64,000 bases of DNA, taken from NCBI GenBank assembly GCA_030686995.1, contig CM060707.1, positions 83,275,472 through 83,339,471 of the forward strand, given 5' to 3'. This stretch comes from Artemisia argyi (lineage: Eukaryota; Streptophyta; Magnoliopsida; Asterales; Asteraceae). This document shows, piece by piece, positions 34,455-46,313 of the stretch (within the stretch, counting starts at the first letter, position 1; each line of letters begins with the position of its first letter). Position numbers and translations under genes: made by a program. A model generated the notes under the pieces. That model ran no database searches. It was not told the origin of the DNA and saw only the letters and a program-made list of their open reading frames with translations.

Positions 34455-35171
34455 TGTTGGTTGTTATTTGTATAACGGTTTCCCAGATTAGGGTTAAGAT
34501 AATCAATAAAGGTACCGGATATTCACTTGAAACCGTGGTATCACTTTCCAATAGAAACTATTCGACCCTATGCCTGGGTTACACGAATATCTCTATGGGA
34601 TAAGACCAAGTGATGTTCTTGCTTTAGGCACAAATCAAGAACCAGATGCGTATTGAAGTGTTTAGGGTTTTGTGTTAATCGTATAGTAAATCATCTCTAC
34701 ATGCAGAATGATGTGACCTCTATTTATAATAGAGAATACTCAAAACCCTAGCCCATGGAATTATGTATAATTAACGGCCCATTAATTATAACATAATACT
34801 TTCCATAATAATAGGGAACAGTGGTTATCAGTGGAAACATTATCACTAGCAGTGGTAATGTTAACACTATCAGTGGTAACAATAACCCTTGCAGTGGTAA
34901 CGTTAACATATCAGTGGAAACGCTAGCAGCAGAATCCCACTATCAGCAGAATGCTATCAGCAGCAGAATCAGCTATCAGCAGAATCCTAGCAGCAGATTC
35001 ACAATACTAGCAGCAGAGTCTACTAGCAGTACCTTGATCAAGCAGTACCTTGAACAATACATAACCACTATTGAGTCAGGGGATTCAGTGACCAAATGGA
35101 TGTATACTCCATACCTCCAAACCCATTACCAGGTGTGAATTGATCCCTCAAGAGCACTAAATTTTCCAACA
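34455..35171 (-). repeat. 3' LTR of the Copia element
   Basis: 717 bases from TGTTGGTTG to TTTCCAACA in plus orientation. On the minus strand a TATAAATA box (34721-34728) lies downstream of a block of short repeats (CAGTGGTAAC, AGCAGCAGA) at about 34810-35040 in U3. Confidence 0.9.
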
Positions 35172-35701
35172 ATCCTCCCCAAATTTAGTTATCTTCCTTT
35201 GCATGAAAAATCAAACACAAACCAAAACAAGTGCATAAATGAAAATATCTTGAGGATTGAATTTCCACATTAGTACATATACTTTCAAATATTCGAGAAT
35301 CAGGGTGTTCTAAGAATTGAACCCTTCAACCCATTTGAATACCTGATGATAAATACACACAAGTTTTCAAACACTAAAATACTCCTGACACTATAAAAGC
35401 CATGTGTCCATATCCAATTCATAAATGTTGTAAAAGCTAAAAGTCCAAAGCTTCCTGAAGCGGCAAAACTTCAACATTCACATAGGTGGTTCATCTTTAA
35501 TTCATGCTCCTGCTTAGCACTTTTTCAAAGAAAATTAACCATTAAGAAGTGAAGACTTCATCCTCCTTTCAGCAGGTAACAAGCACAACCTTGGGATGTT
35601 TGTGATACATGTGCTTCAGTCCACTAAATGATCAGCTTTCCACATTGAACTCAGCTTCCAAGTTTCCTTAGAAGGGAGTTGGGTATCCTTGCATTCAGTG
35701 A

Positions 35702-38700
35702 CTAAGTTGGACTTAAACCCATCCCTTTAGCAGACTTCAAAACCAAGTCTCTAGCCAAACCCTTCGTCACGTGATCAGCTAAGTTTTGTTGAGATTTAAC
35801 AAACACTATAGATACCACCCCATTCATGATAAGCTCACGAATCATGCTATGCCTAACACCTAAGTGTCTAGACTTCCCATTGTACATCTGGCTATAAGCC
35901 TTTGCCAATGTAGCAGCACTATCACAACGGATAGAAATAGGTGCTATAGGTTTAGACCACAATGGAATCTCAAGAAGCAAGTTTTTCAACCATTCAGCTT
36001 CTTTGCCAGCAGCAGCTAAAGCCACAAATTCAGATTCCATGGTTGAACTGGTAATGCAAGTTTGTTTCTTGGATGCCCAAGAAATTGCACCTCCACCAAG
36101 TAGGAATACCCAGCCACTGGTAGACGAATTGTCTTCAGTGTTACTGATCCAACTTGCATCAGTGTATCCTTCTAATACTGAAGGATAACCAGTATATGAG
36201 AGACTATAATCCATAGTTCTCTTCAAATACTTAAAGACCCTCTGAATTGCTTGCCAATGATGAGCACTAGGATTACTAGTATACCTGCTCAGTTTGCCCA
36301 CAACAAAAGCAATATCAGGTCTTGTACAAGTCATGGCATACATCAAGCAGCCAATCACCCTAGAATACTCAAGTTGAGATACAGCTTTGCCAGTATTAGG
36401 CATTAGCTTCTCACTTGTATCCATAGGAGTACTCACTGGAGTACAATCAAAGTAATTAAATTTTTTTAACACCTTCTCAATGTAATGAGACTGAGAGATA
36501 GAAATTTTGTTACTTTCATGTTTAATCCTAATGCCAAGGATAACATCTGCCTCCCCCATATCCTTCATGGAGAACTTTGATGACAAAAATTCTTTTGTAA
36601 GATCAACTTGTTTTTGGTCAGTGCCAAAGATCAACATGTCATCAACATATAGACAAATGATGACTCCTTTACCAGATTCATCAAATTTGCTATATACACA
36701 TTTGTCAGCTTGATTAAGTAAATAACCACTAGACAAAACCACTTCATCAAACTTTTGATGCCATTGCTTAGGTGCCTGTTTTAGTCCATAAAGAGACTTA
36801 ATCAGTTTACACACCTTGTTTTTATTGCCAGGCATGATGAAGCCCTGAGGTTGGTTCATGTAAACCTCCTCATCTAAATCACCATTCAAGAAAGCTGTCT
36901 TCACATCCATCTGATGAATAATCAGATTGTGAATTGATGCTAAAGCAATTAGCAATCTTATGGTACTGATACGTGCCACTGGAGCATAAGTATCAAAGTA
37001 GTCTATTCCTGACTTTTGTTTAAAGCCTTGAATAACTAATCTTGCCTTGAACTTTTCAACAGTTCCATCTACCTTCATTTTCTTTTTGAAAATCCATTTG
37101 CTACCTAAAGGTTTGCAACCAGGTGGTAGATCAGTCAACACATAAGTGTTATTGCCCATGATAGAGTCCATCTCATCATTAATTGCTTCTTTCCAGAAAG
37201 CAACATCCTGGGACTTCATTGCTTCTTCAAATGTTTTGGGATCATCCTCCACAATGAAGAAATAGGAGTATTGGTCAGAGACCTCACTCCTTGTACCTTC
37301 AATTAAGTATAATTGAAACTCAGGTCTAAATGATTTTGGAGTCCTCACCCTATTGCTCCTTCTGAGCTCAGGTTTAGGTTGTTGTTCCACAACCTCAGCA
37401 GGAACCTCATCAGCAGGAACCTCTGAAACACCATTGTCATTGGTTCCATTTGGAATCCTTTGACTTGGTCTAGGGATAGATGAGAATCTGTTCTCATCAA
37501 ATAGTGCATCCCTTGATTCAATTATTGAGTTAATTGAAACAGACTCATTAGGTTCTATAACATAAAACCTATATGCCTTGGAATGCTCAGCATATCCAAC
37601 AAAGATGCATTCAATGCCTCTTTCACCCAAAGTTTTCTGCTTTGGATCAGGGAGTCTTACAACAGCCCTACAACCCCATATCCTAAGATAATTAAGGTTA
37701 GGTTTCTTTTTAGTCCAAAGTTCATAAGGGGTAACTTTGTTCCTTTTGTTGGGAACCCTATTTAATAAATAGCAAGCTGTTAACATAGCTTCACCCCAGA
37801 ACCCTTGACTCAGCCCTGAATAGGACAACATGGAATTAACCATCTCCTTCAGCACCCTGTTTTTCCTTTCAGAAATACCATTTTGCTGAGGTGTATAAGG
37901 GGCAGTCGTTTCATGGATTATACCAACAGACTGAAAATACAGAGTATCCATGTACTCACCTCCCCTATCAGTCCTTAATCTTTTGATCAGGGAACTTTGT
38001 TGCAATTCAACTTCAGTTTTAAATACTTTAAATTTATCTAATGCTTCATCTTTAGAATGTAATAAATAAACATGACAAAACCTAGAAGCATCATCAATAA
38101 AAGTCACAAAGTATTTCTTATTCCCCAAAGAGGGAGTAGCATGTAAATCACAAAGGTCACTGTGAATTAACTCAAAAACTTTAGTTTCACGTTTTACTCC
38201 TTAAAAAGGTTTCTTAGTTATCTTGTTCAACATACAAGTTTTACACTTTTCAGTGTTCACATCAAAGGCTGGAATTAACCCATCCTTAGACATATCTTGC
38301 ATCCTTTTAAAATGTACATGGCCAAGTCTGGCATGCCATAGGTTTGAATCATAAAGTTTAGATGTAGATATAAAAGCATAATCAATATTATCATGAACAA
38401 TATTAAGTCTGAACATTTGATTACACAAATAACCAAAACCAATAAACACACCATTTTTAGATAAAACAAACTTATCAGATTCAATAACCTGTTTATAACC
38501 ACAATTATTCAAAACACTACTAGAAACCAAATTCTTTCTAAAATCAGGAACATGTAAAACATTAAATAAAGAAACAATCTTTCCAGAACTAAACTTCAAC
38601 TCAACACATCCTTTTCCATGCACCAGGGCAGTTGACTCGTTTCCCATGTGAAGAATAGAACCCTCATTCATTGACTTGTAGGTCTTGAAACAGCTTCTAT

Positions 38701-39703
38701 CTTTACACACATGAATTGTTGCTCCAGAGTCAACCCACCACGCAACATCATCATCCTGCACAAAGTAAATGTCAGATATATATGTAACATAATAAATCTT
38801 AAAAGACTTACTAAACACATTCTGACCTTTCAGAGAATTGGTGTTACCATTCCCTCCACTTGTGCCTGATCCATTGGATTTGTTTCCAACTTTACCACCC
38901 TTGCAATCTTTCCTGAAGCGTCTAGGTTTCCCACACTTCCAACAAGTCACCTTAGGTTTCTTGTTAAGATCAGATTTGGTGTTATCTTGATGCTTACGCT
39001 TGCCCTTGTTGTCATTGTACTTGGTGGAGTTGTTATGCTCCACCATATTGACAACTGATGGACCTGTAGTAGTGCTACTCTTAGGCTTGTCAATGTCTTG
39101 AGCTTTGAGTGAATCCTCAATGCGCAAGTGACTGCCCAACTCAACAAGAGTTAACTCCTCCTTCTTATGCTTAAGCATATGCTTGAACTCTTTCCAAGAA
39201 GGAGGTAGTTTATCGATGATACAAGAGACTGAAATAGCCTCATCCATGTTCATCTTGTGTTGTGTGAATCGACCAAGTATACTAAGAAGTTCATTGTATT
39301 GTTCCATGACAGGTCTAGAATCAACCATTTTGTAATTGTTAAAATTACTTACAAGGAACTTCTTACTTGATGCATCCTGAGCCATATACTTGGCTTCCAA
39401 GGAATCCCATAGTTCTTGAGAAATTTCAACATTCTGATAAATATCAAATAGAGAATCAGACATACCATTGAGTATTAAACCCCTGCATATGTAGTCATCA
39501 TTCTCCCACTTGCTCCTTGCCCTCATCTGATCCATAGTAGCATCATCTCCATGATCTTCTGGAATCTCAGTCGTGAGAACATACACCACATTCATACTTG
39601 ACAATAAGAAGTGCATCTTCTTTTGCCACCTTCTGAAATCAACACCTTCAAACTTTTCCAACTTGGAAAAGTTAGCAGCCATTTGTCTCATAGCAGCAGC
39701 CAT
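35702..39703 (-). pseudogene. Copia gag-pol polyprotein with one nonsense codon
   Basis: One frame of 1334 codons. Gag of the UBN2 type covers about codons 1-230. The zinc knuckle at 254-267 reads CWKCGKPRRFRKDC: the His ligand and the preceding Gly are both Arg, so zinc binding should fail. Protease DSGA starts at 325. The pre-integrase HHCC region lies before an in-frame TAA at codon 501 (38201-38203). Beyond it the same frame encodes integrase (TDRGGEY and the NG..E segment), reverse transcriptase (YVDD near codon 1018) and RNase H (YTDASW, TSSTMESEF). Everything else is open, so inactivation is recent. The region 35172-35701 is 3' untranslated element sequence. Confidence 0.92.
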
Positions 39704-39730
39704 TGATTATCACTAATAGTTTCTATTGAT

Positions 39731-40610
39731 TGTTGGTTGTTATTTGTATAACGGTTTCCCATATTATGGTTAAGATAATCAATAAAGGTACCGGATATTC
39801 ACTTGAAATCGTGGTATCACTTTCCAATAGAAACTATTCGACCCTATGCCTGGGTTATACGAATATCTCTATGGGATAAGACCAAGTGATGTTCTTGCTT
39901 TAGGCACAAACCAAGAACTAGATGCGTATTGAAGTGTTTAGGGTTTTGTGTTAATCGTATAGTAAATCATCTCTACATGCAGAATGATGTGACCTCTATT
40001 TATAATAGAGAATACTCAAAATCCTAGCCCATGGAATTATGTATAATTAACGGCCCATTAATTATAACATAATACTTTCCATCAGTGTTGCAAAAATCGG
40101 CCGAATCGGCCGATTAATCGGTAATCGGCCCAGGACCTTGGAGAGAATTCCACGGAAATCGGCCAAGTCACGAAAATCGGCCGATTAATAGGGAAAAAAT
40201 CGCTAATCGGCCCCGGACCGCCTCAGTACCGATTCACGATTTTTGCAACATTGCTTTCCATAATAATAGGGATCAGTGGTTATCAGTGGAAACATTATCA
40301 CTAGCAGTGGTAATGTTAACACTATCAGTGGTAACAATAACCCTTGCAGTGGTAACGTTAACACATCAGTGGAAACGCTAGCAGCAGAATCCCACTATCA
40401 GCAGAATGCTATCAGCAGCAGAATCAACTATCAACAGAATCCTAGCAGCAGATTCACAATACTAGCAGCAAAGTCTACTAGCAGTACCTTGATCAATACA
40501 TAACCACTATTGAGTCAGGGGATTCAGTGACCAAATGGGTGTATACTCCATACCTCCAAACCCATTACCAGGTGTGAATTGATCCCTCAAGAGCACTAAA
40601 TTTTCCAACA
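39731..40610 (-). repeat. 5' LTR of the Copia element, split by a MITE
   Basis: Matches the 3' LTR throughout. A 171-base MITE interrupts it, and it lacks the 16-base duplication seen near 35040 in the other LTR. The TATA box is near 40000. Confidence 0.9.
40083..40253. mobile_element. hAT-like MITE inside the Copia 5' LTR
   Basis: Ends CAGTGTTGCAAAAATCG and, reversed, CAATGTTGCAAAAATCG. CTTTCCAT is duplicated (40075-40082 and 40254-40261), and the empty site is visible in the other LTR at about 34800. Inside are repeated ATCGGCC words. The 8-base duplication and CA-start ends fit hAT. Confidence 0.93.
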
Positions 40611-40615
40611 ATCAT

Positions 40616-40940
40616 GTCATGTACATTTTATAAATAATAATCTAAGGCTGGTGACAGTGGTCGGTCGAGGGGTTGGTCGACCGATCGGTCACCTTCGGTC
40701 GCCCCACTGCGGATCGATCTTGAGCATCGGTCGTCGAACAAATAAAACACCAACATGGCCGGCCAAACAACTGAGTTTCAAAAAAAAAAAAAAAAAAAAA
40801 AAAAAGCCCTTTGATGATTCTCTCTATTGATGATTTTTCCCATGCTGGAAGTTTCTGTCATTTTTATGAACAAGATCAAGAAAATGCAATAATGAAGTGT
40901 GTGATATATACAGTGTGTGTTAAAGACTATAAAACAGTTA
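40616..40940. other. Spacer with CGGTCG-rich block and poly-A run
   Basis: CGGTCG/GGTCGACC words (40650-40735) and an A run (about 40781-40805). It may be a degraded non-autonomous transposon like the one at 19738. No gene. Confidence 0.4.
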
Positions 40941-42805
40941 GAGCATGCACAATCGTAACGTGGAACTCGCGTTAATAGGTTTTAACCCGGCATTAACCTC
41001 GTGTTAACATTGCGAGGCCCTGCGTTAAAGAGGCGTTAACGAGGCGTGTTAAACCTTTCACCTGGCGTTAACCTGCAACATGTGAAAAAAAATAAAAATA
41101 AAATAAAATAATAAAAAATCAAACACACCCCCTCAGGCCTCAACGGATACTAGCCGTTAGAATCAAAAAAAAAAATTACATCCCCCCCCCCCCTCCCAAC
41201 CCAAATGTTAACTAACGGGTATATGCTTAAAAAAATTCAAAACCTTTTTCCAACCGATATAAATACCCATTTAACACACTTCTTTTTTCCACACTTTCAC
41301 TACTCATTATATTCTCTGGAGAGAACTGCAAAATACATCCCTGTGGTTTACAGGTTTTGACATCTTACATCCCTGTCAGAAATTCTTGGCAAAATACATC
41401 ACTCGTTAGTCAAACGTTTGCCACCCTACATCCCTCATTAACAATGAGGACTAACGGTGCAATTTTTTTTCTCCGTTATCTCTTAACGAGACTGAAAATA
41501 TTACACCGTTAGCCTTCGTTAGCCAAACATTTCCACCGTTAGACCTCTTTTTGAGTTTTTTTTCCGTTTTTTGTCAGTTTTTTTCGTTTTTTGTACGTTT
41601 TATCAGTTTTTTACGTTATTCTTCCGTTTTTTGTACGTTTTATCTGGTTTTGTCATTTTTTTTACGTTTTATCCGTTTATTTATGTTTTATCCATTTTTT
41701 GAACATTTTATCCGTTTTTGTTAGTTTTTTCCGTTTTTTGTACGTTTTATCCGTTTTTTGTACGTTTTATCAGTTTTTTAACTTTCTATCCGTTTTTTGT
41801 ACGTTTTATCCATTTTTGTCAGTTGTTTTTCGTTTTTTGTACGTTTTATAAGTTTTTTTTGTGTTTTTATCCATATTTTATACGTTTGATCCATTTTTTA
41901 TCAGTTCAAAAAACGGATAAAAACGCAAAAATACCTGACAAAAACAGATGAAACGTACAAAAAATAGGTAAAAACGTAAAAAAAAACCTGATAAAAAACG
42001 GATAAAAACGTAAAAAAACCGAATAAAACATATAAAAACGGAAAAAACTGACAAAAACGGATAAAACGTAAAAAAAGGGAAAAAACTCAAAATGAGGACT
42101 AACGGTGCAAACGTTTGGCTAACGAAGGCTAACGGTGTAATATTTTCTGTCTCGTTAAGAGATAACGGAGCTAAAAATTGCACCGTTAGTCCTCATTGTA
42201 AACGAGGGATGTAGGGTGGCAACGTTTGACTAACGAGTGATGTATCTTGCCAAAAGTTTCTGACAGGGATGTAAGATGTAAAAACCTGTAAACCACAGGG
42301 ATGTATTTTGCAGTTCTCTCTATTCTCTACTACACTTCTAATAGCAAAAAAAAAAATAAATAAATAAAAAATAAAATAAAATAAAAAAAAAGTCACAAGG
42401 CAATGACAACGACAACGACTCGCTAACGAACCTCCTCGGTGGGTGTGGGAACCCAGGTTTATCGTCAAATCCGAATTGGGATAACCCAAACCAATTCGGT
42501 ATGTCGAGTCAAGATTTTTTCCGTAATGTTTTTATTTTTTATTTTTTATTTTTTTTAGTTTTGTAGTGTTTTTTTTCGTAACGTATTTTTTTTTTCGTTG
42601 TAACTTTTTTTTAGTGCATATTGTAATATATTTTAAGAATGATTGTTATGGTTTTTAATAAATAAAGTGTTAGTTTTAGTTTAGGGTTAAATTTGAAAAT
42701 ATTTGAAAAGTTGAGTTAAAGTGAGTTAAGGTTGAGTTATGATTGATGTGGCGCTGACGTGTTACTGTGTTAAAATTTAACTTTGTGTTATGAATGGGAG
42801 TGCTC
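40941..42805. mobile_element. PIF/Harbinger-like element, internally deleted and interrupted
   Basis: The ends begin GAGCATGCACAATCGTAAC and, reversed, GAGCACTCCCATTCATAAC. Each is flanked by TTA (40938-40940 and 42806-42808), the usual PIF/Harbinger duplication. After a TATA-like ATATAAATACCC (near 41260) and a leader there is a short coding-like stretch (about 42440-42530; GNPGLSSNPNWDNPNQFG) and then 3'-UTR-like sequence with AATAAATAAAG. The transposase body is missing. A Mutator-like foldback sits in the leader. Confidence 0.65.
41319..42320. mobile_element. Mutator-like foldback element, near-perfect 1-kb inverted repeat
   Basis: Starts GAGAGAACTGCAAAATACAT and ends with its reverse complement. 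It is flanked by TATTCTCTG (41310-41318) and TATTCTCTA (42321-42329), a 9-base duplication with one difference. The outer 240 bases of each arm pair almost exactly, and the inner parts are degenerate repeats of CGTTTTTTGTACGTTTTATC on one side and the complementary words on the other. The centre is near 41905. No genuine ORF. Confidence 0.85.
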
Positions 42806-42913
42806 TTAAAAGATTGATTAATAGGGTCTACTTTTGTTTGTGTGGGGTTATGTTTTTTTTTAAGAGATTGACTTAGGACGAGAAAGTATTTCGGTGTATA
42901 TTATCCCAACAAA

Positions 42914-42914
<1 letters not shown>

Positions 42915-42961
<47 letters not shown>

Positions 42962-42962
42962 T
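42915..42962. repeat. (ATT)n microsatellite
   Basis: About 15 ATT units. Confidence 0.95.
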
Positions 42963-43100
42963 TGCTTTTGGTCATAAAGCGATTTTCAATGATGGTGATG
43001 GAGAAGGGATAGTAGCAAGTTTTTAAATACTGGATTGCATTAACGATATTTTGATGAATTCGTTTTTTTTTTTCATTTTGTAAATTTAAAAATCAAGTGG

Positions 43101-43382
43101 TTTTTTTTTACAGCGGAATTTATTAAAACACTAGCAAAAAGCTAAAATCAAAAAATTACAAATAAATAAGCGAATAGTTCTTGAGCCAATCTATCCAACT
43201 ACAATTTGAAGCGAGCCACAATATCATCCAAAATACGAGATTTGGACAGAGGATTAGAGCCACAATATCATCCAAAATACGAAATTTGAAGCAAGCAGTC
43301 TACTATAGGAATGACGAGGATAGACGTAGAGGAGTAGACTATGTTATGAATAAGATATTTGGTTTCTACAAGGAATGCTTGT
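43101..43382 (-). mobile_element. Possible 3' end of a LINE
   Basis: On the minus strand a coding-like end (WLASNCSWIDWLKN, then stop) resembles the C-terminus of plant LINE reverse transcriptases. A short 3' UTR (TTTAATAAATTCCGCTGT) and an A run (43101-43109) follow. A 44-base tandem duplication of AGCCACAATATCATCCAAAA is at about 43213 and 43256. The rest is cut off by the LTR at 43383. Confidence 0.45.
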
Positions 43383-44475
43383 TGTGGAAAACTAGAAGTG
43401 GAGTTGAATAGTTTACCATTTAAACTTTAAACTTGTTTGATTATCTTTTGAAACTTTCAATTTAATCAAAGATATGAACACAAACACAATATATAACATG
43501 CAAGTATAAAGAAAGAAACGATCAAACCAGAACACGAGTATTTATCGTGGTTCGGCTACAAGGACTCTTTTTCCTTGCCCTACGTCCACACCCCGAGTAT
43601 CCAACTCGAGAGTTTCTTTCACTAGTCAACAAGCTCCTTTCACCGGCGGAGAAAACCTTACACGTCGCTTATACACGTTTACCGACACTAAGCTAGATGT
43701 CGAGTTCTTTTACAAGGGTACAACCACTCCCGTTAGTTCTTTTACAAGGGTACAACAACTCGCGTCACACTTTGTATTTTGAGGACTAAAATACGAACCG
43801 ATCACTACTGAAAACACACAATCAAATGAAGTGCAGACTACACAAAGTCTACACGATGCTAAGCTAACAAGTCTTGCAACATTGTGTTGAATACTTGTAA
43901 CTTTATATGAACTTATGAACTTCTTTGCTACAAAAGAAACTTCACATTAAGATGAAATGTTAAGGGGTTAGATGAATGAATGTATGTGTGAAATATGATG
44001 AGAAGTGATGAAACCTAAATACAAACAAATGGCTTAGTATTTATAGCAAAACATTCTGCAGGCCTGACGGATACGGCGGAACCCTCAGATGGGTTCCGCC
44101 CGTGTACCCCAGGGTTCCGCTAGGCTTGCAGTTGATTTTGCAATAAATCATTCAAACCAACCAAAGTCACATCAAATAAAAACTAGTTAAACACAAACTT
44201 GTGCAAGAGAACTTATGGTTAGTCAAACACACAATTTTTCCTTAAATGTATATTGACAAACTTACCATAAATGTGATGTGACATTTCTATTTTAAGAAAT
44301 ATAAAAATGTTGTGTTTTATATGAAATGTAAAATGTAGCAAATGTCTAATTATGCAAGTCTTTAAACTAAAATTAAGTTTTACTTAGAAACTAAAGTTTA
44401 CATTTTGTCGTTAACAAAACTTAGCAAAGATCGTAAAATATAAATAACGTTTTTAGGCGATATTTGTATTAACAA
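43383..44475 (-). repeat. 3' LTR of element 2
   Basis: 1093 bases. In minus orientation it starts TGTTAATACAAATATCGCC after the tract AAAAAGGGGGAGAT, has TATAAATA at 44038-44045 and ends TTTTCCACA. Confidence 0.85.
44061..44126. repeat. GC-rich hairpin cluster in U3 of element 2
   Basis: GGCGGAACCCTCAGATGGGT and TTCCGCC units pair with each other, with a further AGGGTTCCGC. It lies just upstream of the TATA box on the minus strand, like the cluster in element 1, but with different sequence. Confidence 0.75.
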
Positions 44476-44869
44476 TCTCCCCCTTTTTGTTGATGACAAA
44501 ACATAAAGTTTGTTTTAAGTAACTCACAAAATTTTAGTGTTTAAGACTTAAAAAAAATGTTATATTAAACTTGTTTTACTTAAGTGATGAAAATCATTTT
44601 AAGTTTAAAGGTTAATATATGTTTCTCCCTCTTTTTGTCGAAACAAAAAGTAGAGTAGCGAAGCGAAATTATGCACGTGCTCCCCCTTGGTCGATACTCC
44701 CCCTAAAAGGAGTGCCAAGATGGGAAACATGGATTTTAAACCTACAAAAAAATGGTTAGTTGGTGATAATAACATATAATCAAGCTTGTAGTCACCACAC
44801 AATATGCAACCACAATGACAACTCATATATGATCAACCAACAATGCAAGTAAGAAAGTAGTAAAAGATG

Positions 44870-45310
44870 TCATTTCAAGTAAAAGTTGTGGACAAAAGGC
44901 TCATTTTGGTTAAGCAATGGCCTTGGGTTTTGATTTGTGAAAGGTGGTGGATTTGTTGATCTTGGTAGAAGATCATTGAGGTCTTGAACAAAAGGATGTG
45001 GTGATGTTGGAGTAGACCCAAATAACTCCATTGGTTCTAGTTTAGGATGGTTGGGTTGGAGCACTTGGTGGAGTTGGTTCAATGGGTGATTTTGTTGGTG
45101 GTGGAGTTGTGAGCTAATTAGGTTCATTGGGTGATGGAGTTGGAGATGCAAGGTTTAGAAAATGTTCATTTTTGATGGGTGAGGAGAACTCATCCGAGGA
45201 TGAAGAGGTTAAGTTGATTGTGTTGTTTGACCAAATTGGTTGACACTTATGCGTGCGGTTCTCCGAACGGGTCGTGATGGTTGAGAGGTTATTGTTGACT
45301 TTGTCATTGT
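44870..45310 (-). pseudogene. Pro-rich third ORF remnant of element 2
   Basis: It starts MTKSTITSQPSRPVRRT (45308-45310), meets a stop after about 35 codons, and continues Pro/Ser/Asn-rich in other frames to about 44870. The position matches the Pro/Ser-rich third ORF of element 1. Function unknown. Confidence 0.5.
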
Positions 45311-45829
45311 CAAAATGGTTTATTAGAGGTTTAGAATCAGAGATTTTGATGGTGATGGTGTGATTTGAGAGTGTTCTAAGATGATTTTATTTATAGTGGT
45401 GAAGAAGTATGGGAAGGAGTGTTTGGATTTGATGTTTAGCCATACAAAGATGGAGGTTCTTAATGATTTGGAAGACTAATGAGGGTTGTCAAATCATGGA
45501 AGTCAATCCAATAAAAATGGTGAAGGAAGAAGACAAAGATTTGCACTAAATGCTTAGTGGTTTTGGCAAATTGGTTGAAGGTATATGTTCCACGGATTGC
45601 AAGGAACCTTTGGAAGGTTTCCTTCCTTTATAGATGAAGGTTCCTTGAGGTTGTTATGGCTAAGTTTGAAATTTGGCGGGAAATAGGTTTCTATGAGTTC
45701 TAGAGGATGAGAAAGACCCTAATGTGCTTAGCAAATAGTAGGGAATGGGTTTTTATCTAAAAAGGATGGTTTGTTATTGAGTGGAAGTTGAAATGTTGAA
45801 AAATAAAAAAAAATTACAGGTACACTGGC

Positions 45830-45955
45830 GGAACCCTCAGACTACACCGGCGGAACCCATGTGAGGGTTCCGTCTGATCCGTTGGGCCATTTTTGGGTTG
45901 CCTAGAAAATACACTGGCGGAACCCATTCTAAGGTGCCGCCAGATCCGCCAGGCC
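45830..45955. repeat. Internal GC-rich hairpin cluster of element 2
   Basis: Repeated CACTGGCGGAACCC, CACCGGCGGAACCC, GAGGGTTCCGTC and GGTGCCGCCAGATCCGCC units. It lies between the second and third ORFs, as in element 1. Confidence 0.75.
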
Positions 45956-46313
45956 TGAAAAAGTAGGCAGTCCGCGTTTTTGACCAGCGAACTATTTTCA
46001 AATTTTTCGAAAACTCCTAAAGCCAAAAATATAATTCATATCTGGTTAGGGAATGCAAAAATTGGACATGTAAACACGCATACCATTGGACTTTGACCGG
46101 GGGCTAGCGAATTTCACTATACTTAGTAAAATTTTCATAAACTTGAAAATTTGACAACATGCCAAATGTTGTCATCCTGCATCATAGTTAGTTCAAACAT
46201 GTTCCAAATTGTATCACATATCCTACCAACACACAAATAGTTAACACATATTGTTTGAAATGACCAAATTGTTCAAATAGCACCTTGTGCCAAACACTCC
46301 TACACACCCGCTC

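Larger units (their letters stand above)
34455..40610 (-). mobile_element. Copia LTR retrotransposon, nearly complete
   Basis: LTRs (34455-35171, the 3' LTR; 39731-40610, the 5' LTR) are bracketed by ATCAT duplications (34450-34454 and 40611-40615). A polypurine tract (GGGGAGGAT on the minus strand) adjoins the 3' LTR. The single long frame encodes gag, protease, integrase, reverse transcriptase and RNase H in Copia order. It has one in-frame stop. The LTRs differ by scattered substitutions, a 16-base duplication in one and a MITE in the other, so it is older than elements 1 and the 11.2-kb element. Confidence 0.93.

Noticed and set aside
41591..42183. Phe/Tyr-rich ORFs on both strands
   Set aside because: They translate degenerate CGTTTTTTGTACG repeats in the foldback element.
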